Shown here in pieces: positions 34,184 through 42,431 of a stretch of DNA of 64,000 bases. A model generated the notes under the pieces. That model had not been told where the DNA came from, searched no databases, and saw only the letters and a list, made by a program, of their open reading frames with translations. Every line of letters starts with the position of its first letter. Position 1 is the first letter of the stretch. Source of the stretch: OLB16 sp964422415 (GTDB lineage Bacteria > Hinthialibacterota > Hinthialibacteria > OLB16); contig CAYRBI010000001.1 of assembly GCA_964422415.1 (NCBI GenBank), positions 62,001 to 126,000 on the forward strand, written 5' to 3'. The translations under genes and the position numbers were made by a program.

Positions 34184-36223
34184 TTAGAACTCGCGCAGGT
34201 CCTCATCATCGAGAGGAATGACCGCTTCGGGTTTGGCTGAGCGAGTCTCCTTGGCGAGCCGGTTTACTCCAGAATGCGAGGCTGGTTTCCGAAGAGCGGG
34301 TTTGGAGCCATGGCCATTTTGTCCCCCCGCTTTGATGTTAGCGGCTGGAACCGGAGCCTTGGCGGGTTTGACAGGTGGACGGACCGCGGCATGGCGTTCA
34401 GGTATACCACCACCGGTGTTGGTCAAGCTGAATGATCCCACCATGGAAGCCAGTTCCTCGGCCTGGCCACGTAGTTCCTCGGCCGCGGCGGCGGATTCCT
34501 CGGAATTGGCCGCATTATGCTGGGTCACGGTATTCATCTGAGCCACAGCGGTATTCACCTGTTCGATGCCTTTGGATTGCTCATCGGAGGCCGCCGCGAT
34601 CTCGGCGATGACGTCGCTAACCTTGGCGGAGCCATCTACGATTTCACTCAGGATGCGTGCCACCTCCATGGAGATCTCCACACCACCTTGCGAGTTCTTA
34701 ACCGACTCATCAATCAAGTCAGCGGTGTTCTTGGCCGCGGCCGCGGAGCGTTGCGCCAGGTTGCGGACCTCTTCGGCAACCACCGCAAAGCCCTTACCAG
34801 CATCGCCCGCACGAGCCGCCTCGACGGCGGCGTTGAGGGCCAGCAAGTTGGTCTGGAAGGCAATCTCATCGATGGTCTTGACGATCTTGGCGGTCTCGTC
34901 CGAGGAGGCCTTGATCTTGTTGATGGCGTCGGACATGCGTTCCATTGCCGTGTTACCCTTCTCAGCCGAGTTCCTGGATTCGTTGGAGAGTTGCTTGGCA
35001 TGATTGGCGTTGCCGGCATTCTGGCGGGTGGTGGAGGCCATCTCTTCCAGGCTGGCGGATACTTCCTCGAGAGAACTGGCCTGTTCATTGGCTCCCTCGG
35101 CCAACATCTGGCTGCCCGTGTTAATCTGGGCGCTTGCATCGTTAACTTGTTCAACCGCGGCCGCCACCTGCGCGAGGGCTTCATCGAGGGTTTGAAGAAC
35201 CTTATTAATATTAACCTTCATCTGGTTGTAGGCTCCCTGATACTGCCGTTCCACACGCTTGGTAAGATCACGATCGGAAGCGGCTTGCAGCGCACGGCCA
35301 CCATCTTCCTCGATCAGGCCGCGTAACGAAGTGATCACCTCCACCAGGGCGGGAGAAATCTCATCCTCCCCATCCTTTGGAACGACATTGGCCGAAAGAT
35401 CACCCACGGCAATCTGCTGGAAGGTGGCCACAACACTTTTTTGCAGATCCTCCGAGAAATCATCCATCGCCGCGGTCAGCACTCCGACCTCATCCTTCCG
35501 GTCCATCTTGAGTCTCATGCCCAGATGGCCCTTGGCCATCTCCAGCATCATCTCGACTCCCTGAGCCAAGGGACGGGTAATGCTGCGGGAGAGGACCAGA
35601 CCGATCACCACAGCAATCAGGACACCTAAAAGTGCTGTCAAACCCAGCGCCATGGCGGCATTATTGAAGGTATTCTCACAGGTCTTGGCGGCCTCTTCAG
35701 CGGCCGTGACATTAATACTGATGAGCTCACCCAAAGCCTGGTCCACCGCTGTTCTCGCGTTCGCGGTGCTTCCTCCCGCTCCAACTTCTACCTTGGCTGT
35801 AGCGATATCATTGTTTTTCAGTTTAGCTACGGTTGAGTCGGCGGCTGTCTTGTAGGCCTCCCAGGTTGTGTTGAAAACCTCCAACGCATCGACTTCCTTA
35901 TCAAGCAATGATCTGTCGCTGTATTTTTTGATTTCATCGGCTACCTTGGTCTTGCTATCCGCCATGGTTTTTTCAAGTGCTGGAATTTCATCGGCCTGGA
36001 AGAACATCCTGAATACATTACCACGCATGTTAAGAATCTCGGAACGTACCGTCCCCAGATATTGAATGGGGAGGAGCCTGTCCGAATACAGACTGACCGT
36101 CCCTTCATTCATCCCCTGCATGTTCCAGTAGCCGACCCCGGCCAAGACAACCAGGAGCAATGCAATCAACATGTATCCACCAATGAGCTTGGTCCCGATC
36201 TTCATGTCATTGAGTTTACTCAT
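34184..36223 (-). CDS. mcp: Methyl-accepting chemotaxis protein with 4HB ligand domain
   Basis: 679 residues from the ATG at 36223 (GAGGAAAAG upstream); the open frame to 36331 is extra. TM1 about 13-33, four-helix-bundle sensor about 34-185, TM2 about 188-210, HAMP about 211-265, then a second HAMP-like or linker segment (QQIAVGDLSANVVPKDGEDE) and the signalling domain with tip IDEIAFQTNLLALNAAVEAARAGDAG (about 444-470). A Pro/Ala/Lys-rich tether (about 600-665) ends in LDDEDLREF, an acidic and aromatic tail that could recruit CheR/CheB although it is not the classic xWxxF. The ligand is unknown. It sits between cheW and cheR. Confidence 0.95.
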   Translation of the reverse strand: MSKLNDMKIGTKLIGGYMLIALLLVVLAGVGYWNMQGMNEGTVSLYSDRLLPIQYLGTVRSEILNMRGNVFRMFFQADEIPALEKTMADSKTKVADEIKKYSDRSLLDKEVDALEVFNTTWEAYKTAADSTVAKLKNNDIATAKVEVGAGGSTANARTAVDQALGELISINVTAAEEAAKTCENTFNNAAMALGLTALLGVLIAVVIGLVLSRSITRPLAQGVEMMLEMAKGHLGMRLKMDRKDEVGVLTAAMDDFSEDLQKSVVATFQQIAVGDLSANVVPKDGEDEISPALVEVITSLRGLIEEDGGRALQAASDRDLTKRVERQYQGAYNQMKVNINKVLQTLDEALAQVAAAVEQVNDASAQINTGSQMLAEGANEQASSLEEVSASLEEMASTTRQNAGNANHAKQLSNESRNSAEKGNTAMERMSDAINKIKASSDETAKIVKTIDEIAFQTNLLALNAAVEAARAGDAGKGFAVVAEEVRNLAQRSAAAAKNTADLIDESVKNSQGGVEISMEVARILSEIVDGSAKVSDVIAEIAAASDEQSKGIEQVNTAVAQMNTVTQHNAANSEESAAAAEELRGQAEELASMVGSFSLTNTGGGIPERHAAVRPPVKPAKAPVPAANIKAGGQNGHGSKPALRKPASHSGVNRLAKETRSAKPEAVIPLDDEDLREF

Positions 36224-36284
36224 AATTCTTTTCCTCTTCGTTTCCTTGTATTTTTCAAGGCCCGGTATCGGGCCGGGTTTACAA

Positions 36285-36824
36285 TCAGGCCTCGGTGGTA
36301 TCCGCGATCTGGGAGATGGTCTCGGCCTCATCGACCGTCAAAACCTTATCCACATCCAGGAGCAGAACCACCTTCAGCCCCACCTTTCCAATACCGAGAA
36401 TGAAGGTAGTGTCGACCGTGTGTCCAAACTCCGGGGCGTGTTCGATTTGTTCGGACTGAATGTCGAGCACCTCGGAAACCTCATCCACGATGGTACCCAT
36501 GGTGACCTGGCTACCATTGCGCGCGACCTGCACCACAATGATGCAGGAGCGGTCAGTGTCGACTTTCTGCGCCATTCCAAACTTGAGGCGTAGATCCACG
36601 ACCGGGATCACCTTGCCGCGTAGGTTGATAACCCCCCGGATGTAGTGGGGGGTCCGGGGAACCCGCGTGATGGCGATCAGGCCCATGATTTCCTGGACTT
36701 TCAGAATCTCAAGGCCAAAGATCTCGCCCTCGAGTTGAAACGTCAGGAACTTCCCGCCGCGTATGGCCACCCCCGCGCCTCGTCCTTTTGTTGTGGGTGC
36801 GTCTAGCAATGTTTGTTCCGCCAT
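36285..36824 (-). CDS. cheW: Chemotaxis coupling protein CheW
   Basis: 179 residues. One CheW-type SH3-like module: FLTFQLEGEIFGLEILKVQEIMGL, ITRVPRTPHYIRGVINLRGKVIPVVDLRLKFG, then IIVVQVARNGSQVTMGTIVDEVSEVLDI. It links receptors to CheA. Residues 1-25 before the domain are flexible. Located between cheA (36 bases upstream) and the receptor gene (62 bases downstream). Confidence 0.95.
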   Translation of the reverse strand: MAEQTLLDAPTTKGRGAGVAIRGGKFLTFQLEGEIFGLEILKVQEIMGLIAITRVPRTPHYIRGVINLRGKVIPVVDLRLKFGMAQKVDTDRSCIIVVQVARNGSQVTMGTIVDEVSEVLDIQSEQIEHAPEFGHTVDTTFILGIGKVGLKVVLLLDVDKVLTVDEAETISQIADTTEA

Positions 36825-36859
36825 ATTCCGACCTCCAAGTTGTCGCTATCCACAGAATT

Positions 36860-39800
36860 TCAGTTCTGCTTGAATGCTTCATTTTGCTCTATGGCCCCAA
36901 ACCTATGCCGGTCTGATAGGCCTTCATTCCCATTAGAATGGTCCCCATTAGCTGTCGCCAGACGTACTAAAGCGCCGATATCCAGAATCAAACCCACATG
37001 ACCGTCCGGCATGATCGCGCCCCCGGAGAGTCCCGGAGTACCCCGGAGAACCTCTCCCAGCGGCTTAATCACAATCTGTTGTTGTCCCAGCAACTCATCC
37101 ACCATTAGCCCCGTGTAACGTCCGTCATCCTCCACGACCACCACGGTGGCTTGAGTCGCGTCCTGACTAGCACCATCAATCACGAAGAGCCTGTCCAGAC
37201 GGTATAGGGGAATGAGATCGCCCTGAACCTTAAGCATCTCACCGCGATGGAACACGGTGGAAACCTCATCGAACCGTGGACGAATCGATTGGACAACGGA
37301 GAGGGTTGGAATGATGTACCTCTCCGAAGAGACACGCACCACCATCCCATCGATGATCGCCAGAGTGAGTGGCAGACGGATCGTGAAGAGGGTTCCCATG
37401 CCCGGTTCGGACATGATGTCCACCTGGCCGCGCAGAGCCTCTACATTCTTCTTGACCACATCCATCCCCACACCACGTCCAGAAACATCGCTGATCTTCT
37501 TTGCGGTGGAAAAACCGGGCAGGAAAATGAGGTTGAAGGTCTCCCGGTCGGAAAGGGTATCGCCCTCACGGATGAGACCACGTTCCAGGGCCTTGGCGAG
37601 AATCGATTCCCGGTCCAATCCCCGGCCATCATCCTGGACCTCGATATAAATGCTGCCGCCTTTATGATAGGCGCGCAGTTCAACACGTCCGGTCTCCGGT
37701 TTCCCATGCCGGAGTCTTTCTTGCGGATCCGATTCAATCCCATGGTCGACTGCATTCCGGATCATATGCACAAGTGGATCACCGATCTGATCGACCACGG
37801 TTTTATCCAGTTCAGTGTCCTCGCCCGACATCACCAGGTCAACTTTCTTGCCAGACTTGCGGGTAAGGTCGCGGACCAGACGGGACATCTTCTGGAAGGT
37901 CGCGCGGATCGGGATCATACGCAGGGAGGTTCCCATCTCCTGAAGTTCGCGTGTGATCTTATCGAGTTGTCCGAGGTGGCGCAGAAGCGCGGGAGAGGCC
38001 AAGTGTTTTAACTCCTCGGATTGGCTGACCATTGATTCAGCGATGACTAACTCGCCGATCGTATCCAGAAGCTGATCAAGCCGGTCTGCATCCACTTTGA
38101 CCGTCTCCCGCACCTGAACCGTAGCTCCGCCTTCGGCGGCCGCTTGGGCACGTAAAGCCAAGGCCACATCCTGAGCGGCCACTTGCCCCGATTTCACCAA
38201 TACCTCACCAATCCGTGGTTGCACGGGTGGATCAAGTTGTTTGTCTAGAGCTGCTTGAATATCCTCCCGGAGAACCCCTTCTTTCTCGGCGAGAACTTCA
38301 CCCACCGGACGGCGTTCTGGTTCCAATTGCTGTTGTTCCAGCGCAGCTTCGACCTGACGTTTGGTGGTGACATTCATCTCACGCAGGATCTCACCCAAAT
38401 GCTTGGTCTTGGCTGGTTCCGATTGTTTTTGAAGGGCCTGCTCAAGATCATGTTGCGTGATGATCCCATCCTCAAGAAGCGTCTCCCCTAATGGTTTCCG
38501 GGGTTCTGGATGGGTGAGTTGTACCGGCGCGGAAACCTCTGAAGAGGTGAGTGAGTCCACCATGCGTATGCGTTGAATGAGTGGATCAATCGCATCATCC
38601 TCAGTGGGCAGATTGTTAATGGAAACCCGGCCCTTGAAGCGGTTGATGATCCGCTTGAGGCAATCAATGGTCTCAAAGACGATATCAACGACGGGGCCGG
38701 CGAGAACTAAGCTTCCCTCACGGGCACGATCGAGCAGATTCTCGGCCTCATGGGCAAGTTCACCAATCTGAACCAATCCGAGGATTCCCGCGGAACCTTT
38801 GACGGTATGGAAGGCACGGAAAACCGCGTTGAGCGCCTCGCTGTTCGCCGGTTCTGTTTCCACCGTGAGTAGGTGCACATCAGCATTATCCAAATGCTCC
38901 AGAGACTCCGAGACAAAGGTCTCCAGCATTTCTGGATTATCGAGGAAAGAGAGCGCCGGACTGATCTGCGGAGAAACCACTCGGCTAGGGGGAGGGGCTG
39001 AGGGCTGGGGTTCAGTGGGCTTTCCAGTAACACGGGCGACGAGCTGGTCCACACTCTCAGGCAGCGCTCCCTTTCCAACTCGATAAGCATAAAAACGCTC
39101 GAGCCAATCCTTGACACTAAGGATCTGGTCGGCGTGAATGGCGGTGCCATCTTCCTTCAATCTTCCTTCGGCCCAGTGGCAAAGCCGTGCCACTTCCGGA
39201 AGTCCCACCAGGTCGGTGTCACCCTTGAGGGTATGTAAGACACGTAGCAGGGCATCGACTTGCTGGCTGTCGTGTGTCTTCTCGATCGAGAGGACCAAAG
39301 ACTCCAGTTCAGCGAGAACCTCGGGTTGACGGGAAAGGAAATCCCCCAAGATCTTCTGGTCTTGTTCGCCTTCACTGAAAAATTCGGCCGCTGAGGGAAT
39401 TTCCGGTGTCTGAGTGGCTGAGGAAGCAGTCTTGGTTTTAGTACCCTTCTTGCCTTTCTTTCTGGATGAAACAGAGGCCTCCAAGAAAGAAGATTCGCGG
39501 ATCATCATCTGTAATCTGGAGATGGTGCGGTTCAGATCAACCCACACCTCCTCCGGTTGAGAAATACCGGACTGAAGGAGTGTTTCCAGACTGGAAAGAC
39601 CACTCTCCGCTAGGCTCCGCTCTTCATCGCGCCGGTCTCCAACCGCCCAATCCAGGAGTGCCCTGAACTTGTCCCGCAGGGACGTAACCGCCTCCCGGTC
39701 CGTAGGTCCAGTAAGCACAAGCGAGGTGGCCAGATCCTCCACCATCTCGGTGGGAGAAGATGGAATAGGAGAAGCTGGCTCCTGAGAGGAGGATGGTCCC

Positions 39801-40054
39801 ATTGCTTCCCCTTCCGTGATATCCACGGTGACCCCCTCAAAAGTCATCAGCCGCGCGGTGAGCTCCTCAGCGGTGCGGTTACTTGCGAATACCACCTGGA
39901 AAGGTTGGCCAAAACCCAGAGTTTCATCTTTACGGATATCGGGTTGGACCTGCTCGATAGTTCCAATCGAGGCCAAATCACGTACGATTACCAGCGCACG
40001 CGCGGTCGGCATGGGCAAGTCTTCCCTAATGCGGATTGTGAGGTGCCAAGTCAC
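36860..40054 (-). CDS. cheA: Chemotaxis histidine kinase CheA with two Hpt domains and four MshEN-like repeats
   Basis: 1064 residues, far longer than a usual CheA (about 650). Order: N-terminal P2/ACT-like domain (about 1-80, WHLTIRIREDLPMPTARAL), acidic and basic linker, Hpt1 with His274 (LHTLKGD), Hpt2 with His416 (FHTVKGSAG), four tandem 31-residue repeats (521-644), dimerisation P3 (about 648-720), ATPase P4 (N box HMIRNAVDHGIE near 763, G boxes DDGRGLD and GRGVGMD) and CheW-like P5 (about 898-1035). The repeats are described separately. The start is GTG at 40054 with GAGG eight bases before it. It phosphorylates CheY and CheB. It lies 93 bases downstream of the pseudo-receiver gene and may share its sigma-54 transcript. 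Confidence 0.95.
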   Translation of the reverse strand: MTWHLTIRIREDLPMPTARALVIVRDLASIGTIEQVQPDIRKDETLGFGQPFQVVFASNRTAEELTARLMTFEGVTVDITEGEAMGPSSSQEPASPIPSSPTEMVEDLATSLVLTGPTDREAVTSLRDKFRALLDWAVGDRRDEERSLAESGLSSLETLLQSGISQPEEVWVDLNRTISRLQMMIRESSFLEASVSSRKKGKKGTKTKTASSATQTPEIPSAAEFFSEGEQDQKILGDFLSRQPEVLAELESLVLSIEKTHDSQQVDALLRVLHTLKGDTDLVGLPEVARLCHWAEGRLKEDGTAIHADQILSVKDWLERFYAYRVGKGALPESVDQLVARVTGKPTEPQPSAPPPSRVVSPQISPALSFLDNPEMLETFVSESLEHLDNADVHLLTVETEPANSEALNAVFRAFHTVKGSAGILGLVQIGELAHEAENLLDRAREGSLVLAGPVVDIVFETIDCLKRIINRFKGRVSINNLPTEDDAIDPLIQRIRMVDSLTSSEVSAPVQLTHPEPRKPLGETLLEDGIITQHDLEQALQKQSEPAKTKHLGEILREMNVTTKRQVEAALEQQQLEPERRPVGEVLAEKEGVLREDIQAALDKQLDPPVQPRIGEVLVKSGQVAAQDVALALRAQAAAEGGATVQVRETVKVDADRLDQLLDTIGELVIAESMVSQSEELKHLASPALLRHLGQLDKITRELQEMGTSLRMIPIRATFQKMSRLVRDLTRKSGKKVDLVMSGEDTELDKTVVDQIGDPLVHMIRNAVDHGIESDPQERLRHGKPETGRVELRAYHKGGSIYIEVQDDGRGLDRESILAKALERGLIREGDTLSDRETFNLIFLPGFSTAKKISDVSGRGVGMDVVKKNVEALRGQVDIMSEPGMGTLFTIRLPLTLAIIDGMVVRVSSERYIIPTLSVVQSIRPRFDEVSTVFHRGEMLKVQGDLIPLYRLDRLFVIDGASQDATQATVVVVEDDGRYTGLMVDELLGQQQIVIKPLGEVLRGTPGLSGGAIMPDGHVGLILDIGALVRLATANGDHSNGNEGLSDRHRFGAIEQNEAFKQN
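38123..38494 (-). repeat. Four exact 31-codon repeats in cheA resembling the MshEN motif
   Basis: Residues 521-644 of CheA fall into four 31-residue units whose invariant Gly is at 523, 554, 585 and 616. The consensus is x-[LVI]-G-E-x-L-x3-G-x-[IV]-x4-[LVI]-x2-A-L-x2-Q. This resembles the c-di-GMP-binding motif of MshE/T2SS-E N-terminal domains, but units repeat every 31 rather than about 47 residues. Only the last unit keeps Arg before the I-G. Repeats 2 and 3 lack the middle Gly. Confidence 0.75.
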
Positions 40055-40147
40055 TGTTGTTGCCTCTCCTTTTCCTCACAATTCAATCAGTGAATAGGAG
40101 GAGTTCATTTACAATCTCCGCACCATACCGGTGGAGTCACTAGATGT

Positions 40148-40585
40148 TCACTCACAATTAGCAGTTGAACAGGCGTTCTCATCGTCAAGTAAAAATGCTT
40201 TTTCATTCGTGGGATCAAGATCCTGAAGCAACCGGGACAACACCTCGGCAATCAGGGCAAAGTCATCATCGATGTAGGCTACAAACCGTGGCCGCAACCG
40301 ATGCGCAAGCGTGATCATGTCGGGTGCCTGGTTGGGCAAAACCAACACCAGATGAGAGAGCATGAGTTCATCTTTCAGCATCAAGATCTGAAGGAGTTCA
40401 TCCCGGCTCGCTATTGAAAGAAGAACGACCAAGGGTGTGGTCACACTGTGGTGTAAAGCGTAATCAAGCGAGGCTAAGTCATGCAGAACAGTGAAACTCC
40501 TATTATGGACGACTGCTTGTACGATGTTTTGGAGTTCCATCGTCCGGCCATCCTTGTTGGGAAAAAAGAGAAGAATGGGTTGCAT
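40148..40585 (-). CDS. Degenerate receiver-like protein of the che region
   Basis: 145 residues from the ATG at 40585; the longer frame start (40636) would lie inside the sigma-54 promoter, which settles the start. CAGGA is about ten bases upstream. The alternating strand/helix pattern (PILLFFPN, PLVVLLSIAS, HLVLVLPNQ, RFVAYIDDDF) matches a receiver domain, but the acidic pair is replaced by N-K-D, the phospho-acceptor position reads Ser (LLSIAS) and the Lys position is acidic. It is probably not phosphorylated; it may bind CheA or another regulator. The C-terminus is Asp/Glu-rich with two Cys. Followed 93 bases later by cheA. Confidence 0.7.
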   Translation of the reverse strand: MQPILLFFPNKDGRTMELQNIVQAVVHNRSFTVLHDLASLDYALHHSVTTPLVVLLSIASRDELLQILMLKDELMLSHLVLVLPNQAPDMITLAHRLRPRFVAYIDDDFALIAEVLSRLLQDLDPTNEKAFLLDDENACSTANCE

Positions 40586-40626
40586 GTTGTTTATTCCTGT
40601 GCAAATGGCGTTCGATCCACTCATAA

Positions 40627-40642
40627 TGCAACACACATGCCA
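40627..40642 (-). promoter_or_regulatory. Sigma-54 (-24/-12) promoter
   Basis: On the minus strand the sequence reads TGGCATGTGTGTTGCA, matching consensus TGGCACG-N4-TTGCA except for one base, with correct spacing of the GG and GC. Transcription would start near 40616, about 30 bases before the ATG at 40585. A sigma-54 activator gene with intact GAFTGA lies just upstream at 40930. Confidence 0.75.
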
Positions 40643-40861
40643 GCATCTTTGGACATTGTTTGGTTAACAGATATTGGCGGTTTTTAATACATACAAGATA
40701 TTACCTAAATGAAAGGTCCTAAAAACAGGTCCTACAAACAAGACATGTCTTATATATGAGACAATACTGCAAGACACATAGCTCTTTAGGTATATCAGTC
40801 GTGCACAGAGAGAGGGGTGAACTAGGAAAGATGGCACATAGGTTATTCAAAAGGTGGGCTC

Positions 40862-40895
40862 GCAGTGGATTCACACTTTGGTATGAATCCACTGC
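40862..40895 (-). terminator. Stem-loop downstream of the sigma-54 regulator gene
   Basis: Perfect 12-base stem (GCAGTGGATTCA / TGAATCCACTGC) with a 10-base loop, 35 bases past the stop of the leftward regulator gene. Only a short T-rich tract (CCTTTTG) follows, so termination is probable but may be weak. Confidence 0.55.
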
Positions 40896-40929
40896 TACTC
40901 TTGATTAACAGAGTGCTGAGATGACTCGC

Positions 40930-42402
40930 TCAGGAATCAGGAGTGGAAATCTGGTGTTTACTCAGAAGGGCATATAAGCGTGAACGTGATAGTCCAGAGA
41001 GGTAACAGGCCTCACGGATATCACCCTTACAATGGTTCATGAGCGATTGTAGATAACGGCGGTCGGAGTCGACACGGATATCATCCAAGGATGGGAACAC
41101 GCCCTTGCCGTCCTCCAGGTTCTGTAATGATTCTGACGGCATCCCGGTGGTTTCTACAATCCTGACTGGTTCCGGAGTCTTCGGCATCTCCAAGGGGGTG
41201 TCCTTGAGTGGGGTACTGGCTGGACGTATTCGAGATCTCAGAGCCGAAACACGAATTCCTTGCGGCAGATGATTGGGTTCCAGGACCGGGAGCGAACCAG
41301 CCGCCGCCACAGACCTTTCAATGCAGGAAAGGAGTTCACGTACATTGCCCGGCCAATCATAGGATTTCAGTGCGGAAAGATATTCAGCCGACATAGAACG
41401 CCGGAGCACTCCATGACGGGTGCTCAAACGATCCAGGAAATGATTCGCCAGGAGTTGGATATCGTCTTGCCGGTTGCGCAGGGGGGGGAGCTCGATCAGA
41501 GCCGTGCGGACACGATAGAGGAGGTCTTTTCGAAACTGGCCGTCTTGAGCCATTTGATCAAGGTCACGATTGGTTGCAGCGACTAAACGGAAATCGCTCT
41601 CAACCTCCTTTTCACATCCGACTGGCCGGAAACGATGCTCTTGGAGGGCACGCAAGAAAGCCTTCTGCAGGGAAAGAGGGAGTTCCCCGACTTCATCCAG
41701 AAAGAGTGTCCCTCCATCGGCTTGACGGATGAGTCCATCACGGTCTTTATCGGCACCCGTGAAAGCTCCTTTCACATGGCCAAAGAGGAGACTCTCCACA
41801 AGGTTTTCCGGCAGCGCAGCACAATCAACCACCACAAAACTGCCATCGGCGCGTGCGCTATTGGCATGGACACACCATGCCGCCAGTTCTTTACCTGTGC
41901 CGGTTTCTCCTGAGATGAGCACCCCAATGTCGCTTTGTGCGGCCCGGTAAACCTGAACCAAACAGGAGCGCATCATCGGGCTCTCACCGATAATCCCACC
42001 CCGTTGGAGCAGGAGCAGAGGATCTTGATTTTTCTTGAGCTCACGGTGCTGGAGGGCACGGGTCACAGGCAGCAGGACACTGGAGAGAGAGCCACCTTTC
42101 TCCACATAATCCCAGGCTCCGCTCCGGATGGCGGCCTCGGCTCCATCCGGATCTCCTTCTCCGGTGATGATCACCACCTCAGGCATACCCGAGGTCTCCT
42201 GGATTTCAGGGAGTGAATCCAAGCCATTTCCATCCGGAAGGTTGACATCCAAGAGCACAAGATCATACGACTCACGAGCGAAGAAACCGCTCGCGGCGCT
42301 TAGAGTCTCCGCACGCTCAATGGTATGTCCAAAAGCGCGCAGACGCCGTGCCAGTAATTCCGATAGAAGTTCATCATCATCAATGATGAGGATTTTCGCC
42401 AT
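40930..42402 (-). CDS. NtrC-family sigma-54-dependent response regulator
   Basis: 490 residues from the ATG at 42402 (AAGGGGG seven bases before). Receiver domain 1-115 with D52 (LVLLDVNLPDGNG); AAA+ domain about 137-365 with Walker A GETGTGKE (165-172), GAFTGA (212-217) for sigma-54 contact and Walker B GTLFLDEVGE (231-240); R-finger region DLLYRVRTALIELPPLR. A Pro-rich linker leads to a Fis-type helix-turn-helix at the C-terminus (IREACYLSGLSRSRLYALLSKH). It should activate sigma-54 promoters when phosphorylated. The cognate kinase is most likely the hybrid kinase ending 29 bases upstream. Confidence 0.95.
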   Translation of the reverse strand: MAKILIIDDDELLSELLARRLRAFGHTIERAETLSAASGFFARESYDLVLLDVNLPDGNGLDSLPEIQETSGMPEVVIITGEGDPDGAEAAIRSGAWDYVEKGGSLSSVLLPVTRALQHRELKKNQDPLLLLQRGGIIGESPMMRSCLVQVYRAAQSDIGVLISGETGTGKELAAWCVHANSARADGSFVVVDCAALPENLVESLLFGHVKGAFTGADKDRDGLIRQADGGTLFLDEVGELPLSLQKAFLRALQEHRFRPVGCEKEVESDFRLVAATNRDLDQMAQDGQFRKDLLYRVRTALIELPPLRNRQDDIQLLANHFLDRLSTRHGVLRRSMSAEYLSALKSYDWPGNVRELLSCIERSVAAAGSLPVLEPNHLPQGIRVSALRSRIRPASTPLKDTPLEMPKTPEPVRIVETTGMPSESLQNLEDGKGVFPSLDDIRVDSDRRYLQSLMNHCKGDIREACYLSGLSRSRLYALLSKHQISTPDS

Positions 42403-42431
42403 GGTTTTACCCCCTTCCACGCGGCCACTAC

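Larger units (their letters stand above)
40586..40929. other. 344-base gene-free regulatory region
   Basis: AT-rich spacer between the sigma-54 regulator gene and the degenerate receiver gene. It holds the sigma-54 promoter (40627-40642), a direct repeat AGGTCCT about 14 bases apart near 40714-40735, a palindrome AGACATGTCT near 40741-40750 that could be an activator site, and the stem-loop at 40862-40895. No ORF was recognised. Confidence 0.6.

Noticed and set aside
34517..35326. 269-codon plus-strand open frame
   Set aside because: Antisense shadow of the chemoreceptor gene, Leu/Gly-rich without recognisable domains.
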